Under the pieces are notes generated by a model. It saw only the letters and a program-made list of their open reading frames with translations. It was not told the DNA's origin and did no database searches. Below, piece after piece: positions 53,850-61,449 of a stretch of DNA of 64,000 nucleotides. The stretch is taken from contig NZ_QQWI01000001.1 in assembly GCF_004125825.1 (NCBI RefSeq), positions 397,464 to 461,463 of the forward strand. Direction: 5' to 3'. Source of the stretch: Fusibacter sp. A1. Lineage in GTDB: Bacteria; Bacillota; Clostridia; Peptostreptococcales; Acidaminobacteraceae. The position numbers and the translations under genes were made by a program. The first letter of the stretch is position 1. The number at the start of each line of letters is the position of its first letter.

Positions 53850-54665
53850 TCATTCAAATTTTGCTGTATCCGAATAGTAGACTTCGGTTCGCACAGTAGA
53901 GGCCAGCTTGAGTATGAAGCTGTTTATCTCACTGTACTTATAACGGGACAGGTCGATTTCCAATTTTTCAAGGCAGGCGCTAAAATCGTCAAGTACGCTA
54001 TAGGGATTCCCATAGACCCTGCCGATGTCTGTTCTGCTCACACCTGTGAATCCATGGCCTACAATCGATTCGTTTCTTAGCTCGATCAACTCGGTCATAC
54101 GCTCCGAGTTCAAAATTTTAACGATCTCCATCATCTTGTAATCGTCTTTTTGATATTTGTTCATATAGATGGTGAGCGCGTAGACGATATTGTTGTTGAA
54201 AATCTTATATTTTTTGCGAAGTACCTTTAACTGCGACCGTTTCGACATCATATCGATCTTTAAGGTGAATTTTCTTCTATCGATGTGCTTTTTAACAAAC
54301 ATATATTTGAAGACGGCTTCTTTAAAGCGGTACACACGACCTAAAAAATCGATATACTCATCATTGATCAGCTTGATTTTCAAGTTTTCCATCAGTTCGG
54401 AAAAAACAGCCTCAGACTCCCCATCGATCAGTGCGAGCAGGTTCTTGTTGAGCTCCGCATATTCAGACATCGACTTTGTCTCATCCGAAATCTTGTTCAA
54501 AATATGTCTCGCGCTTTCAAAATCAAAGTTGATCGCATACCGGCATGACCTTGTCAGGATTGCGACATCGGAATGTTCAAGCTTCATATTCACCAAAAGC
54601 GTATATGCACCGCCGTAATCATACCGTTCTAAAAGATTTTGCAAAACCTCATTGTCATTAAGCAT
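53850..54665 (-). CDS. Stand-alone Csm6/Csx1-type HEPN-domain protein, putative RNase
   Basis: The 271-residue protein is helical with no signal peptide or membrane segment. Residues 193-206, LIELRNESIVGHGF, fit the R-x4-6-H HEPN ribonuclease motif (Arg197, Asn198, His204) and in particular the LRNxSIxxHGF form seen in Csm6/Csx1-type CRISPR ancillary nucleases. There is no CARF domain ahead of it; residues 1-120 look like helical repeats (TPR-like RSCRYAINFDFESARHILNK). No CRISPR array or cas gene is visible. It precedes tandem signal peptidases by 4 bp, with overlapping signals. RNase activity is inferred. Confidence 0.72.
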   Translation of the reverse strand: MLNDNEVLQNLLERYDYGGAYTLLVNMKLEHSDVAILTRSCRYAINFDFESARHILNKISDETKSMSEYAELNKNLLALIDGESEAVFSELMENLKIKLINDEYIDFLGRVYRFKEAVFKYMFVKKHIDRRKFTLKIDMMSKRSQLKVLRKKYKIFNNNIVYALTIYMNKYQKDDYKMMEIVKILNSERMTELIELRNESIVGHGFTGVSRTDIGRVYGNPYSVLDDFSACLEKLEIDLSRYKYSEINSFILKLASTVRTEVYYSDTAKFE

Positions 54666-54711
54666 CTACGTCACCTTCTTCTATCATAAAAAAGCTATAA
54701 AGAGTCGTTTG

Positions 54712-55605
54712 TTATATAGATGCCCAAAAATCTTCTAAATATTGATTAGGTTTCTCAAAAATTTTATCTTCCACTTTTAAATAGTGGGCATGCAGCAGTT
54801 GTGTCGTGACGCCCTTGAGTTTCTTGCCGCCGTACTTGCTGTCTCCGACTATCGGATGCCCGATCGACGCAAGACTCGCCCTGATCTGATGCGACCTTCC
54901 TGTTTTTAGGTCGATAAGCACTTTCGTGTACCCCGCCTTGTACTCGAGCGGTTCCACGATAGTCAGGACTTCCTTGGCACCTGGGACCGGTCTGCTGATA
55001 AGCGACACTTGATTTTTCGCTTCGTTCTTCACAAGATACCCTTTGATCACCCTTCGGTCCACGAGCTGCCCTTCGACAACGGCCATATACCTTTTCTCAA
55101 TTTTTCTTTCGCGCATCAGTTCGTTATAGTGCTTTAACGATTCATAGGTCTTGCAAAACAGCACCAGACCGCTTGTGTTCTTGTCCAGCCTGTTGATGCT
55201 AGACGGCTTGAATGTAGGCGTGCTCAAGGCTCTAAGGTAATACTGCACTTTTGTCGCAAGCGTGTTCTTGTATTCACTCTTGTCCGGATGCGTAAGAAGA
55301 CCCCACGGTTTATCCACCACAAGAAGCTCATCATCTTCAAATAGAATATCCAGTCCGATCTTGCCAGGGTTTACGACCCTCACGTCTTCTGAGTAATCCT
55401 TTATGACAGGGTCTGGTAGGAACACGTTGATCACATCGCCTATTTCAAGCCTTTGACTTGCTTCGCCGCGCGTGCTGTTGACTTTTATTTTTTTAGTTCT
55501 GATCCACTTCTGGACTTCACCCTTTGATGCTTTTGGCAGCAATTTTCCGATATAGCGGTCTAAACGCTGATCGCCGGACTGCGCATCAATTGTAAATGTT
55601 TGCAT
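54712..55605 (-). CDS. RluA-family pseudouridine synthase with S4 domain
   Basis: The 297-residue protein has an N-terminal S4 RNA-binding domain (about 12-75: DQRLDRYIGKLLPKASKGEV, QKWIRTKKIKVNSTRGEASQ). The RluA catalytic domain contains SINRLDKNTSGLVLFCKTYE with the catalytic Asp, DLKTGRSHQIRASLASIGHP and GDSKYGGKK. It is a RluC/RluD-type enzyme acting on 23S rRNA or tRNA; the site cannot be given. It follows the GNAT gene by 12 bp and precedes the HEPN gene by 46 bp, so all may be one operon. Confidence 0.9.
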   Translation of the reverse strand: MQTFTIDAQSGDQRLDRYIGKLLPKASKGEVQKWIRTKKIKVNSTRGEASQRLEIGDVINVFLPDPVIKDYSEDVRVVNPGKIGLDILFEDDELLVVDKPWGLLTHPDKSEYKNTLATKVQYYLRALSTPTFKPSSINRLDKNTSGLVLFCKTYESLKHYNELMRERKIEKRYMAVVEGQLVDRRVIKGYLVKNEAKNQVSLISRPVPGAKEVLTIVEPLEYKAGYTKVLIDLKTGRSHQIRASLASIGHPIVGDSKYGGKKLKGVTTQLLHAHYLKVEDKIFEKPNQYLEDFWASI

Positions 55606-55617
55606 AACTCACCTCGA

Positions 55618-56445
55618 CTATAATTGTATTACCATGTCCATCATGGCAATCGTCTTTTTGAATCCCATTTTCTCATATAAGGCTATCGCATTGTGGTTGG
55701 ATTGTGCCACATACAATATTGGAGTCTTGTCCTGCGCCCTGATCTGTTGGATCGAGGCGCTCATCAAGGATCGTCCGATTCCCTGCCCCCTAAAGGCAAG
55801 CCTTACATACAATCCTCCGATCACTCCGTATGCCCACGTGCTGAACTCACAAATCACCTGGCCACAAACTCTATTTTCATGCAAATAGACATCATAAAAA
55901 TCAAAATCAATGTTCTTCGCAATTTTAAGACGTAAATTATTGATCGTTAGGGGTTGGTCCCTAAAGTGCTGTTCGACTTCAAGTAGAAAGTGCGGTTGTT
56001 TGAGCCAGTCGACACTCGATGCTTTTACAATGTGTTCGTCCCGCTCAAGGCTATCTGACCCTGCGTATTCCATCAGGAAAGTCTCCTGAAACTTAAAGGA
56101 TTTCAAGGCTCTTTGCAAGAAGTAGAACACCTTGTCGACTTGGTTCTGGGCACCTCTGATGACAATCGGCTGTTCCCTATGGATGGTTTTTAAAAAGTCC
56201 ACCTTCGAAAACATCGCCTCAGACCGGTAACTGATAAACATGATCCCCTTTTGACTGAAGAGCACAAGTGCTTCGATTTCATCGTCCTCTATCGAAGCAT
56301 ACAATCTGCCACCACGTTTAGCGCCTGGTTCGTCAATGCCATAGTGATGCATTAAGTAATACGTTATTTCCAATGTTTCAAGCGGGTTTTCAAAACAATA
56401 AGCCTTCGCTGCGCTTACCCACGTTTCATTCACTATTTCAAACAC
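55618..56445 (-). CDS. GNAT-family N-acetyltransferase
   Basis: The 275-residue protein has a C-terminal GNAT domain (about 185-275) with the acetyl-CoA binding motif LAFRGQGIGRSLMSASIQQI, the beta-strand TPILYVAQSNHNAIALYEKM and GFKK. The N-terminal 150 residues resemble a degenerate GNAT repeat (VFYFLQRALKSFKFQETFLM). The acceptor substrate is unknown. It is the first gene of a run GNAT-RluA-HEPN-lepB-lepB on the minus strand, and faces away from the hydrogenase maturation genes. Confidence 0.87.
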   Translation of the reverse strand: MFEIVNETWVSAAKAYCFENPLETLEITYYLMHHYGIDEPGAKRGGRLYASIEDDEIEALVLFSQKGIMFISYRSEAMFSKVDFLKTIHREQPIVIRGAQNQVDKVFYFLQRALKSFKFQETFLMEYAGSDSLERDEHIVKASSVDWLKQPHFLLEVEQHFRDQPLTINNLRLKIAKNIDFDFYDVYLHENRVCGQVICEFSTWAYGVIGGLYVRLAFRGQGIGRSLMSASIQQIRAQDKTPILYVAQSNHNAIALYEKMGFKKTIAMMDMVIQL

Positions 56446-56577
56446 ATGCGCCTCCCATGTTTTTCATTATCACTACTTATTTTATCACATTTTGACAGGC
56501 TTGGGTGTGAAGAAACTATGAACTCCGCCAGGCCCCTTTTCTTACAGAACAGCCCACTGTCTACAATTAATATTATG

Positions 56578-56606
56578 TTGACAAGATGCCGCTTCTTTGA
56601 TAATCT
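56578..56606 (+). promoter_or_regulatory. Predicted promoter of the hydrogenase maturation leader
   Basis: Perfect TTGACA (56578-56583) and TAATCT (56601-56606) with a 17-bp spacer. Transcription would start near 56613, about 165 bases before the first gene. Confidence 0.75.
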
Positions 56607-56612
56607 ATTAAC

Positions 56613-56767
56613 AAATAAACCATCGTAGCGAGTCAACACTTTCTGCCTTGGTACCACATCCAATACCTTTTGCGACGAGTCGTTTGACTTTTCCACGAGG
56701 GAGCTTGGTCACAGGACACTCTTTTTTTGTGCGCAAACTCCCTAAGTTCAAGGGAGTTTTTTTATTT
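56613..56767 (+). promoter_or_regulatory. Structured leader with attenuator ahead of the TM1266-hydE-hydG genes
   Basis: The leader contains an intrinsic terminator, stem AAACTCCCT/AGGGAGTTT (56735-56759) with a U-tract to 56767, directly before the AGGAGG of the first gene. There is no plus-strand gene upstream for it to end. AGGGAG at 56698-56703 can pair with CTCCCT in the terminator and form an antiterminator. Upstream, AGTCAA (near 56631) can pair with TTGACT (near 56683), enclosing possible aptamer-like structure. I recognise no known riboswitch consensus. Confidence 0.6.
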
Positions 56768-56778
56768 AGGAGGCGTAC

Positions 56779-57036
56779 ATGAAAAAAATCGCAGTAATCG
56801 GAGCGGTACTTGACCACCCCGAAGCCAGTCAAAGCAGGTTCAATGATGTATTAAGCGAATTCAAACCCATCATACAGGGTCGAATGGGACTCCCCTTCGA
56901 CGAGTACGACATCTCTGTGATCGCAATCACGGTGATGGGCTCTTTGGATGATATCAACACACTCACAGGAAAATTGGGCAGTATCCCCGGCATCACTGTC
57001 AAAACATCTATCACAAAAAAGGAGATCGACCAATGA
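56779..57036 (+). CDS. TM1266-type iron-only hydrogenase system regulator
   Basis: The 85-residue protein is a single ACT-like ferredoxin fold (KKIAVIGAVLDHPEASQSRF, GRMGLPFDEYDISVIAITVM, GSLDDINTLTGKLGSIPGIT). This matches the TM1266 family, small regulators found beside [FeFe]-hydrogenase maturation genes. It has no separate DNA-binding domain, so its mechanism is uncertain. AGGAGG lies 5 bp before the ATG, and its stop overlaps the hydE start (ATGA). Confidence 0.88.
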   Translation: MKKIAVIGAVLDHPEASQSRFNDVLSEFKPIIQGRMGLPFDEYDISVIAITVMGSLDDINTLTGKLGSIPGITVKTSITKKEIDQ

Positions 57037-58076
57037 AGAACCTCATCGACAAGCTGTATGAGACCAATTCCTTAACAAAAGAGGAGCTGATGACTCTGCT
57101 AAAAGGACTTGATGAAACAACAAAGCCTTATCTATTTGAAAAATCGCTCCAAACAAAAAAACGTGTCTATGGAGACACCGTTTATATGAGAGGACTACTC
57201 GAAATCAGCAATATCTGTAAGCAAAACTGCGCCTACTGCGGCATCAGAAGAGACAACAAAGAAGTCGACAGATACCGCCTTGACAAGGAGACCATCCTCG
57301 CTTGTTGCGAAGAAGGGTCACGTCTTGGCTACAGGACTTTTGTGATACAGGGCGGAGAAGACGCCTATTACACAGACGACATCCTCGTCGATCTGATAAA
57401 AAGCATCAAAGAGAACCACCCGGACCATGCAATCACCCTCTCGCTAGGTGAAAGAAGCGAAGAGAGTTTTAAAACGCTAAAAGCAGCGGGTGTCGACCGT
57501 TACCTGTTAAGACATGAGACGGCAAGCAAGCACCTTTACGAAGCGCTTCACCCGGGCATGAGCTTCGAAAACAGACGCAACTGCCTCAAACAGTTAAAGG
57601 AGATCGGCTTCCAGACAGGCGCAGGCTTCATGGTGGGTCTTCCAGGACAGACGCCGGAGGACCTTGTTGAGGACCTTCTTTTCATCAAGGAATTAGAACC
57701 TGAAATGGTCGGAATAGGACCTTTCATACCCCATAAGAAAACTCCAATCGGACACCATGAGGGCGGTACGGTAGATCAGGTGCTTGTCATGCTGGCATTC
57801 GTAAGAATGCTGCTCCCATCGGTACTTCTGCCATCGACGACGGCTCTTGGAACCCTCGACAAACAGGGCCGCGAGAAAGCCTTGAAAGTAGGCGCCAATG
57901 TTGTAATGCCCAACCTTTCACCTACAAACGTACGTGAAAAATATGAACTCTACGAAGACAAGATCTGCACAGGCGACGAAGCTGCCCACTGCAGAGGATG
58001 CATCGAAGGTAGAATCAAAGGCGCAGGATTTGTAGTGGACATGGGACGCGGCGACCAAGCCGACTGGAGGAATTAA
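57033..58076 (+). CDS. hydE: [FeFe]-hydrogenase maturation radical SAM protein HydE
   Basis: The 347-residue TIM-barrel radical SAM protein has the cluster motif C-x3-C-x2-C in ISNICKQNCAYCGIRRDN near residue 62, FVIQGGEDAYYTDD, ERSEESFKTLKAAGVDRYLL, RHETASKHLYEALHPGMSFE and MVGLPGQTPEDLVEDLLFIK, all typical of HydE. HydE acts with HydG and HydF to build the diiron subcluster of the hydrogenase H-cluster. It overlaps the TM1266 gene by four bases and is followed by hydG after one base. Confidence 0.94.
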   Translation: MKNLIDKLYETNSLTKEELMTLLKGLDETTKPYLFEKSLQTKKRVYGDTVYMRGLLEISNICKQNCAYCGIRRDNKEVDRYRLDKETILACCEEGSRLGYRTFVIQGGEDAYYTDDILVDLIKSIKENHPDHAITLSLGERSEESFKTLKAAGVDRYLLRHETASKHLYEALHPGMSFENRRNCLKQLKEIGFQTGAGFMVGLPGQTPEDLVEDLLFIKELEPEMVGIGPFIPHKKTPIGHHEGGTVDQVLVMLAFVRMLLPSVLLPSTTALGTLDKQGREKALKVGANVVMPNLSPTNVREKYELYEDKICTGDEAAHCRGCIEGRIKGAGFVVDMGRGDQADWRN

Positions 58077-58077
58077 T

Positions 58078-59454
58078 ATGTTTATCAATCATGAGTATAT
58101 CAGCAACCTGTTGAATCAAACGAAGAACGCCCCTTTATCAGAAATAGATGAGATCCTTACAAGAGCTGAAGCCTTCAAGGGACTATCTCACGAAGATGTA
58201 GCAAAACTTTTGACGCTGACTGACAGCGAACGCCTCACACGTATGTACAACATCGCAGGTAAAGTCAAAAAGAGCATCTACGGCGACAGGGTCGTCATGT
58301 TCGCACCGCTATATATCAGCGACTACTGCGTGAACAACTGCACCTACTGCGGTTACCAGCGCGACAACAAGTTCGCCCGCAGAAAGCTCACACAGGAAGA
58401 AATCAGAAAAGAAGTCATCTTGCTTGAAAAGATGGGCCACAAGCGCCTAGCCCTTGAAGTCGGCGAAGATCCAGTCAACGCGGACATCGACTACGTGGTG
58501 GAAAGCATCAAGACGATCTACGACACTTACGAATCAAACGGCGACATCAGAAGAATCAACGTAAACATCGCAGCTACCAGCGTTGAAGAATACAAGAAGT
58601 TAAAAGCGGCAGAGATAGGAACCTATATCCTCTTCCAAGAAACCTACCACAGACCGACCTACGAGATCAAGCATCCTAAAAGCCTAAAGGGCGACTACGA
58701 ACGTCAGCTTTACGCGTTCGACAGAGCCATGCAGGCGGGTATCGACGATGTGGGCGCAGGTGTCCTGTTCGGACTTTACGATTACCAGTTCGAAGTGCTC
58801 GCACTCATGCTGCACAACGAAGAACTAGAAAAGCAACACGGCGTAGGCTTCCATACCATCTCTGTTCCAAGACTAAAAGCCGCAGACGGACTTAGCTTTG
58901 ACGACTACCCGCACCTGGTTTCAGACGATGAGTTCAGAAAACTTGTGGCGATCATCAGACTTGCCGTTCCATTTGTAGGCATGATCCTTTCCACAAGAGA
59001 ATCGGCCGAATTCAGAAAAGAGCTTCTAGGCTACGGCATCTCGCAGGTTAGCGCAGGCTCGTGCACAGGTGTGGGCGGATACAAAGAGCGTGAAGAAGGA
59101 ATCAACCACGAACAGTTCCACACAGCCGATGACAGAAGCCCGATGGAAGTTGTTTCAGGACTCATCGAAGACGGCTACATCCCAAGCTACTGTACGGCGT
59201 GCTACCGTTCTGGAAGAACAGGCGACAGATTCATGCAGCTCGCAAAATCAGGCAGCATCGGATTTGTATGCGAACCCAACGCCCTGATGACCCTCATGGA
59301 GTACATCCACGACTACGGCGACGACGCATTAAGAGAAAAGACACTACCCATGATCTACGAAAAAGCCAACGCGATCCCAAGAGCAGACGTAAAAGAACTA
59401 CTACTCACAAACCTCGAAAAGATAGCCGCAGGCGAAAGAGATTTATTCCTATAA
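58078..59454 (+). CDS. hydG: [FeFe]-hydrogenase maturation radical SAM protein HydG
   Basis: The 458-residue protein has radical SAM motif YCVNNCTYCGYQRDN near residue 85, the HydG/ThiH core (LALEVGEDPVNADIDYVVES, YILFQETYHRPTYEIKHPKS, GFHTISVPRLKAADGLSFDD), and the HydG-specific C-terminal cluster site CTACYRSGRTGDRFMQL. That C-terminal CxxC holds the auxiliary cluster, and so separates HydG from ThiH. It cleaves tyrosine to make CO and cyanide for the H-cluster. hydF and the hydrogenase genes are not in the window. Confidence 0.95.
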   Translation: MFINHEYISNLLNQTKNAPLSEIDEILTRAEAFKGLSHEDVAKLLTLTDSERLTRMYNIAGKVKKSIYGDRVVMFAPLYISDYCVNNCTYCGYQRDNKFARRKLTQEEIRKEVILLEKMGHKRLALEVGEDPVNADIDYVVESIKTIYDTYESNGDIRRINVNIAATSVEEYKKLKAAEIGTYILFQETYHRPTYEIKHPKSLKGDYERQLYAFDRAMQAGIDDVGAGVLFGLYDYQFEVLALMLHNEELEKQHGVGFHTISVPRLKAADGLSFDDYPHLVSDDEFRKLVAIIRLAVPFVGMILSTRESAEFRKELLGYGISQVSAGSCTGVGGYKEREEGINHEQFHTADDRSPMEVVSGLIEDGYIPSYCTACYRSGRTGDRFMQLAKSGSIGFVCEPNALMTLMEYIHDYGDDALREKTLPMIYEKANAIPRADVKELLLTNLEKIAAGERDLFL

Positions 59455-59457
59455 ACC

Positions 59458-59494
59458 AAAAGACGAAGTCAACCGACTTCGTCTTTATCTTTTT
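59458..59494 (+). terminator. Terminator after hydG
   Basis: Stem AAGACGAAGTC/GACTTCGTCTT with loop AACC, followed by TATCTTTTTT. Confidence 0.92.
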
Positions 59495-59510
59495 TATAAC
59501 TTCAATCAGA

Positions 59511-59537
59511 TGTAGGGGCGACGCCTTGTGTTCGCCC
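59511..59537. repeat. Possible interspersed palindromic repeat
   Basis: TGTAGGGGCGA and TTCGCCC form an imperfect inverted repeat around CGCCTTGTG. Short palindromes starting TGTAGGGGCGA occur dispersed in many bacterial genomes. Only one copy is in the window, so repetition is not shown here. The remaining 59538-59719 shows no convincing gene. Confidence 0.4.
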
Positions 59538-59719
59538 TCTCTCTAACGATGTGTTCAAAGAGACACACATAAAGAGGCTATAGCCATCAACGATTCCGTA
59601 TCGAACCCTTGAGCAAACCCGCTCCCTTTTACAAATGTGAGAATCTAGTTCACCCTTCAATATTCTGTCCATTACTCTTTCGACCCTAGCGCCTATGCAA
59701 TATAAGCGAATTCTCAATT

Positions 59720-60588
59720 TTATTTCTTAAGGAGCCTCTCAAGCTTTTCTCTGTATTCTCTGAGAGGCTGATAGATGTCAACTCTTCCCGATTGTAGCAT
59801 CTCATCAATCAAATGAATTGCACTCTGATACCTCTGCGTACTCTCGTATATTCTCAACAAGTTATATCCAGCAGGAACACCATGATTGTTTATCCTATAT
59901 ATGCTTTCTGTAAGTTCCAAGGCTTCTTCAAACATTGAAGCTTCCCCAAGGACTCCTGTAATTATCTGAAGTGACTCTTCATTTATAATTCCTTTATCGA
60001 TTATTCGAGTAAAAATTTCTAAACCTTCTTGCTTATTCCCACTTCTAATATGATATGCACCATACATTAATTGAGGACGCCAAGCATTTTCAAGTTTTGC
60101 GAATTCTTCGATCCTATCGTTAACCGTACTTTCACCAAATTTTTCTTTAATAATGGATAAGTACCAGGTAAATCCATTCTCCTGATTTGGATCTTGATTT
60201 AGCCCTCTCTCGAGAGTGCTAAATCCTCTATCGTTCTCACCCATTTCGTAATATACTTTTGCTAAATTTGTTAGAATCGTCCCGGTTTCTCCATTTTTCT
60301 TACAAAACTTCAAGAGAATTTTTTCTGCCTTTCTTAGCTCTTCATTTTTAAGTTAACGATGCCCATTATTGTATGAGACCGCTCCTTGAACGAATCAATT
60401 TTCAATAACCTTTTTGCAGGAGCGATCATCTCTGAATAGAACTCATCATTTAATGACATGAGAATTAGCTGATATAGCTTATTGCTGTCATTCCAAGCCT
60501 GCTTGATATTGTTCGGAAGTACTTTCGCTCTATATACATCATTGGGTACGGTCATCAATTTTCCATTTGCATCATAAAATTTTATCAT
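59720..60588 (-). pseudogene. TPR-repeat protein gene broken by a -1 frameshift
   Basis: Two frames on the minus strand make one protein. The 5' part (60588-60334) encodes MIKFYDANGKLMTVPNDVYR onward to GIVNLK and then stops. The 3' part (60313-59720) continues in the -1 frame as NEELRKAEKILLKFCKKNGE and a run of TPR-like helices (NLAKVYYEMGENDRGFSTLE, YGAYHIRSGNKQEGLEIFTR). They join at AACTTAAAAATGAAG near 60338-60352: one extra A in the run of five restores a single 280-residue frame. The C-terminus may also be short compared with relatives I recall. A sequencing error is possible. Confidence 0.65.
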
Positions 60589-60806
60589 TAGCTTAACCTT
60601 TCATTTGATATTTCACTTAGCGGGAATGCATCAAGCGATCTTGTTACTTTTTTCTTTCGTTTTTAGATGTAACTTATCGTTCGAAACAATTTGGTCGCAG
60701 AACCAAAGATGTGTCCCGAACTCCACTTTAGATTTTGTCCTTTGACTCCATACATCCCTTGTGCTTATGAAGTGTTCGTCGATATAAATTATTATGCTCC
60801 CGCAAA

Positions 60807-61376
60807 TTACTTTAACTTAATAACAGAAGGTACACCATTACTCAAGACTAATCTATAAATCTCAACATTCGAATATTCAAGTAAGTTTCTTAATGAGCTC
60901 ATATAAACGTCTGGAAAATCCAATCCACAAAATACAGCTTTAAGTGAATTATGAATATCTATGAAGTAATCCGACTTCTTATTATCAGTTAATAATAGAA
61001 GACGATACTCAAACTCATCTTTCCAATCTGTATTCTTAGTAAAAAACAAATCTTCTCTATATCTAATCAAATGTTCTGTTATGAAAAAATCTCTAAAATT
61101 TATCAATGCATCACTATTAATGTTAATGTGATAAGCTTTTCTGACATCTGTAGATGAATCCTTATATCTTATATCGCCACGGTATAGCTTAAAATTGTTA
61201 TAAGTCTTCTTAATATCATCCACAAGATCATCTCTTGAGAAAGCCAAGCACAAACCTCTATGAAGATCACCATACTGTGCCCACATCCGCATCTTGAAGA
61301 ATCCAGTTTTATAATAAGCATAAAGAGTATTATTATAAGTAAAAGTATGTACTACAGTTACATTAAAAAACGGCAA
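60807..61376 (-). CDS. N-terminally truncated DUF2971-family protein
   Basis: The 189-residue frame has the DUF2971 core MRMWAQYGDLHRGLCLAFSR, then IRYKDSS, KNTDWKDEFEYRLLLL and IHNSLKAVFCGLDFP. Full-length members carry about 60-100 residues before MWAxYG, including an Asn-Asp-Pro-Phe motif, and these are absent. The first codons of the frame fall in the terminator hairpin of the upstream SLH gene, and no ribosome binding site is visible. It is probably a decayed gene end. DUF2971 proteins often occur in mobile and defence-rich regions; their function is unknown. Confidence 0.6.
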   Translation of the reverse strand: MPFFNVTVVHTFTYNNTLYAYYKTGFFKMRMWAQYGDLHRGLCLAFSRDDLVDDIKKTYNNFKLYRGDIRYKDSSTDVRKAYHININSDALINFRDFFITEHLIRYREDLFFTKNTDWKDEFEYRLLLLTDNKKSDYFIDIHNSLKAVFCGLDFPDVYMSSLRNLLEYSNVEIYRLVLSNGVPSVIKLK

Positions 61377-61412
61377 AATCTACTAATCTTGCCTGTAGAT
61401 TTTACCGTTATA
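61365..61412 (-). terminator. Terminator after the SLH-domain protein gene
   Basis: Stem AACGGTAAAATCTAC/GTAGATTTTGCCGTT (one G-U pair) followed by TTTTT on the minus strand. Confidence 0.85.
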
Positions 61413-61449
61413 ACGCTTTCTCTTTTATTATTTCTTGCCTAATATTCTT

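Noticed and set aside
53850..54665. Part of a type III CRISPR system
   Set aside because: Only the HEPN motif is Csm6-like. No repeat-spacer array, cas gene or CARF domain is visible in the window.
56433..56696. An 87-residue minus-strand frame in the hydrogenase leader region
   Set aside because: It runs through the predicted promoter and leader, has no ribosome binding site and overlaps the GNAT gene start.
59502..59717. A 71-residue minus-strand frame after hydG
   Set aside because: No ribosome binding site, no recognisable motif, and it overlaps the palindromic repeat.
60334..60360. Programmed -1 frameshifting in the TPR gene
   Set aside because: The site AACTTAAAAATG does not give a canonical X-XXY-YYZ heptamer in the zero frame, and no downstream stimulatory hairpin is evident.
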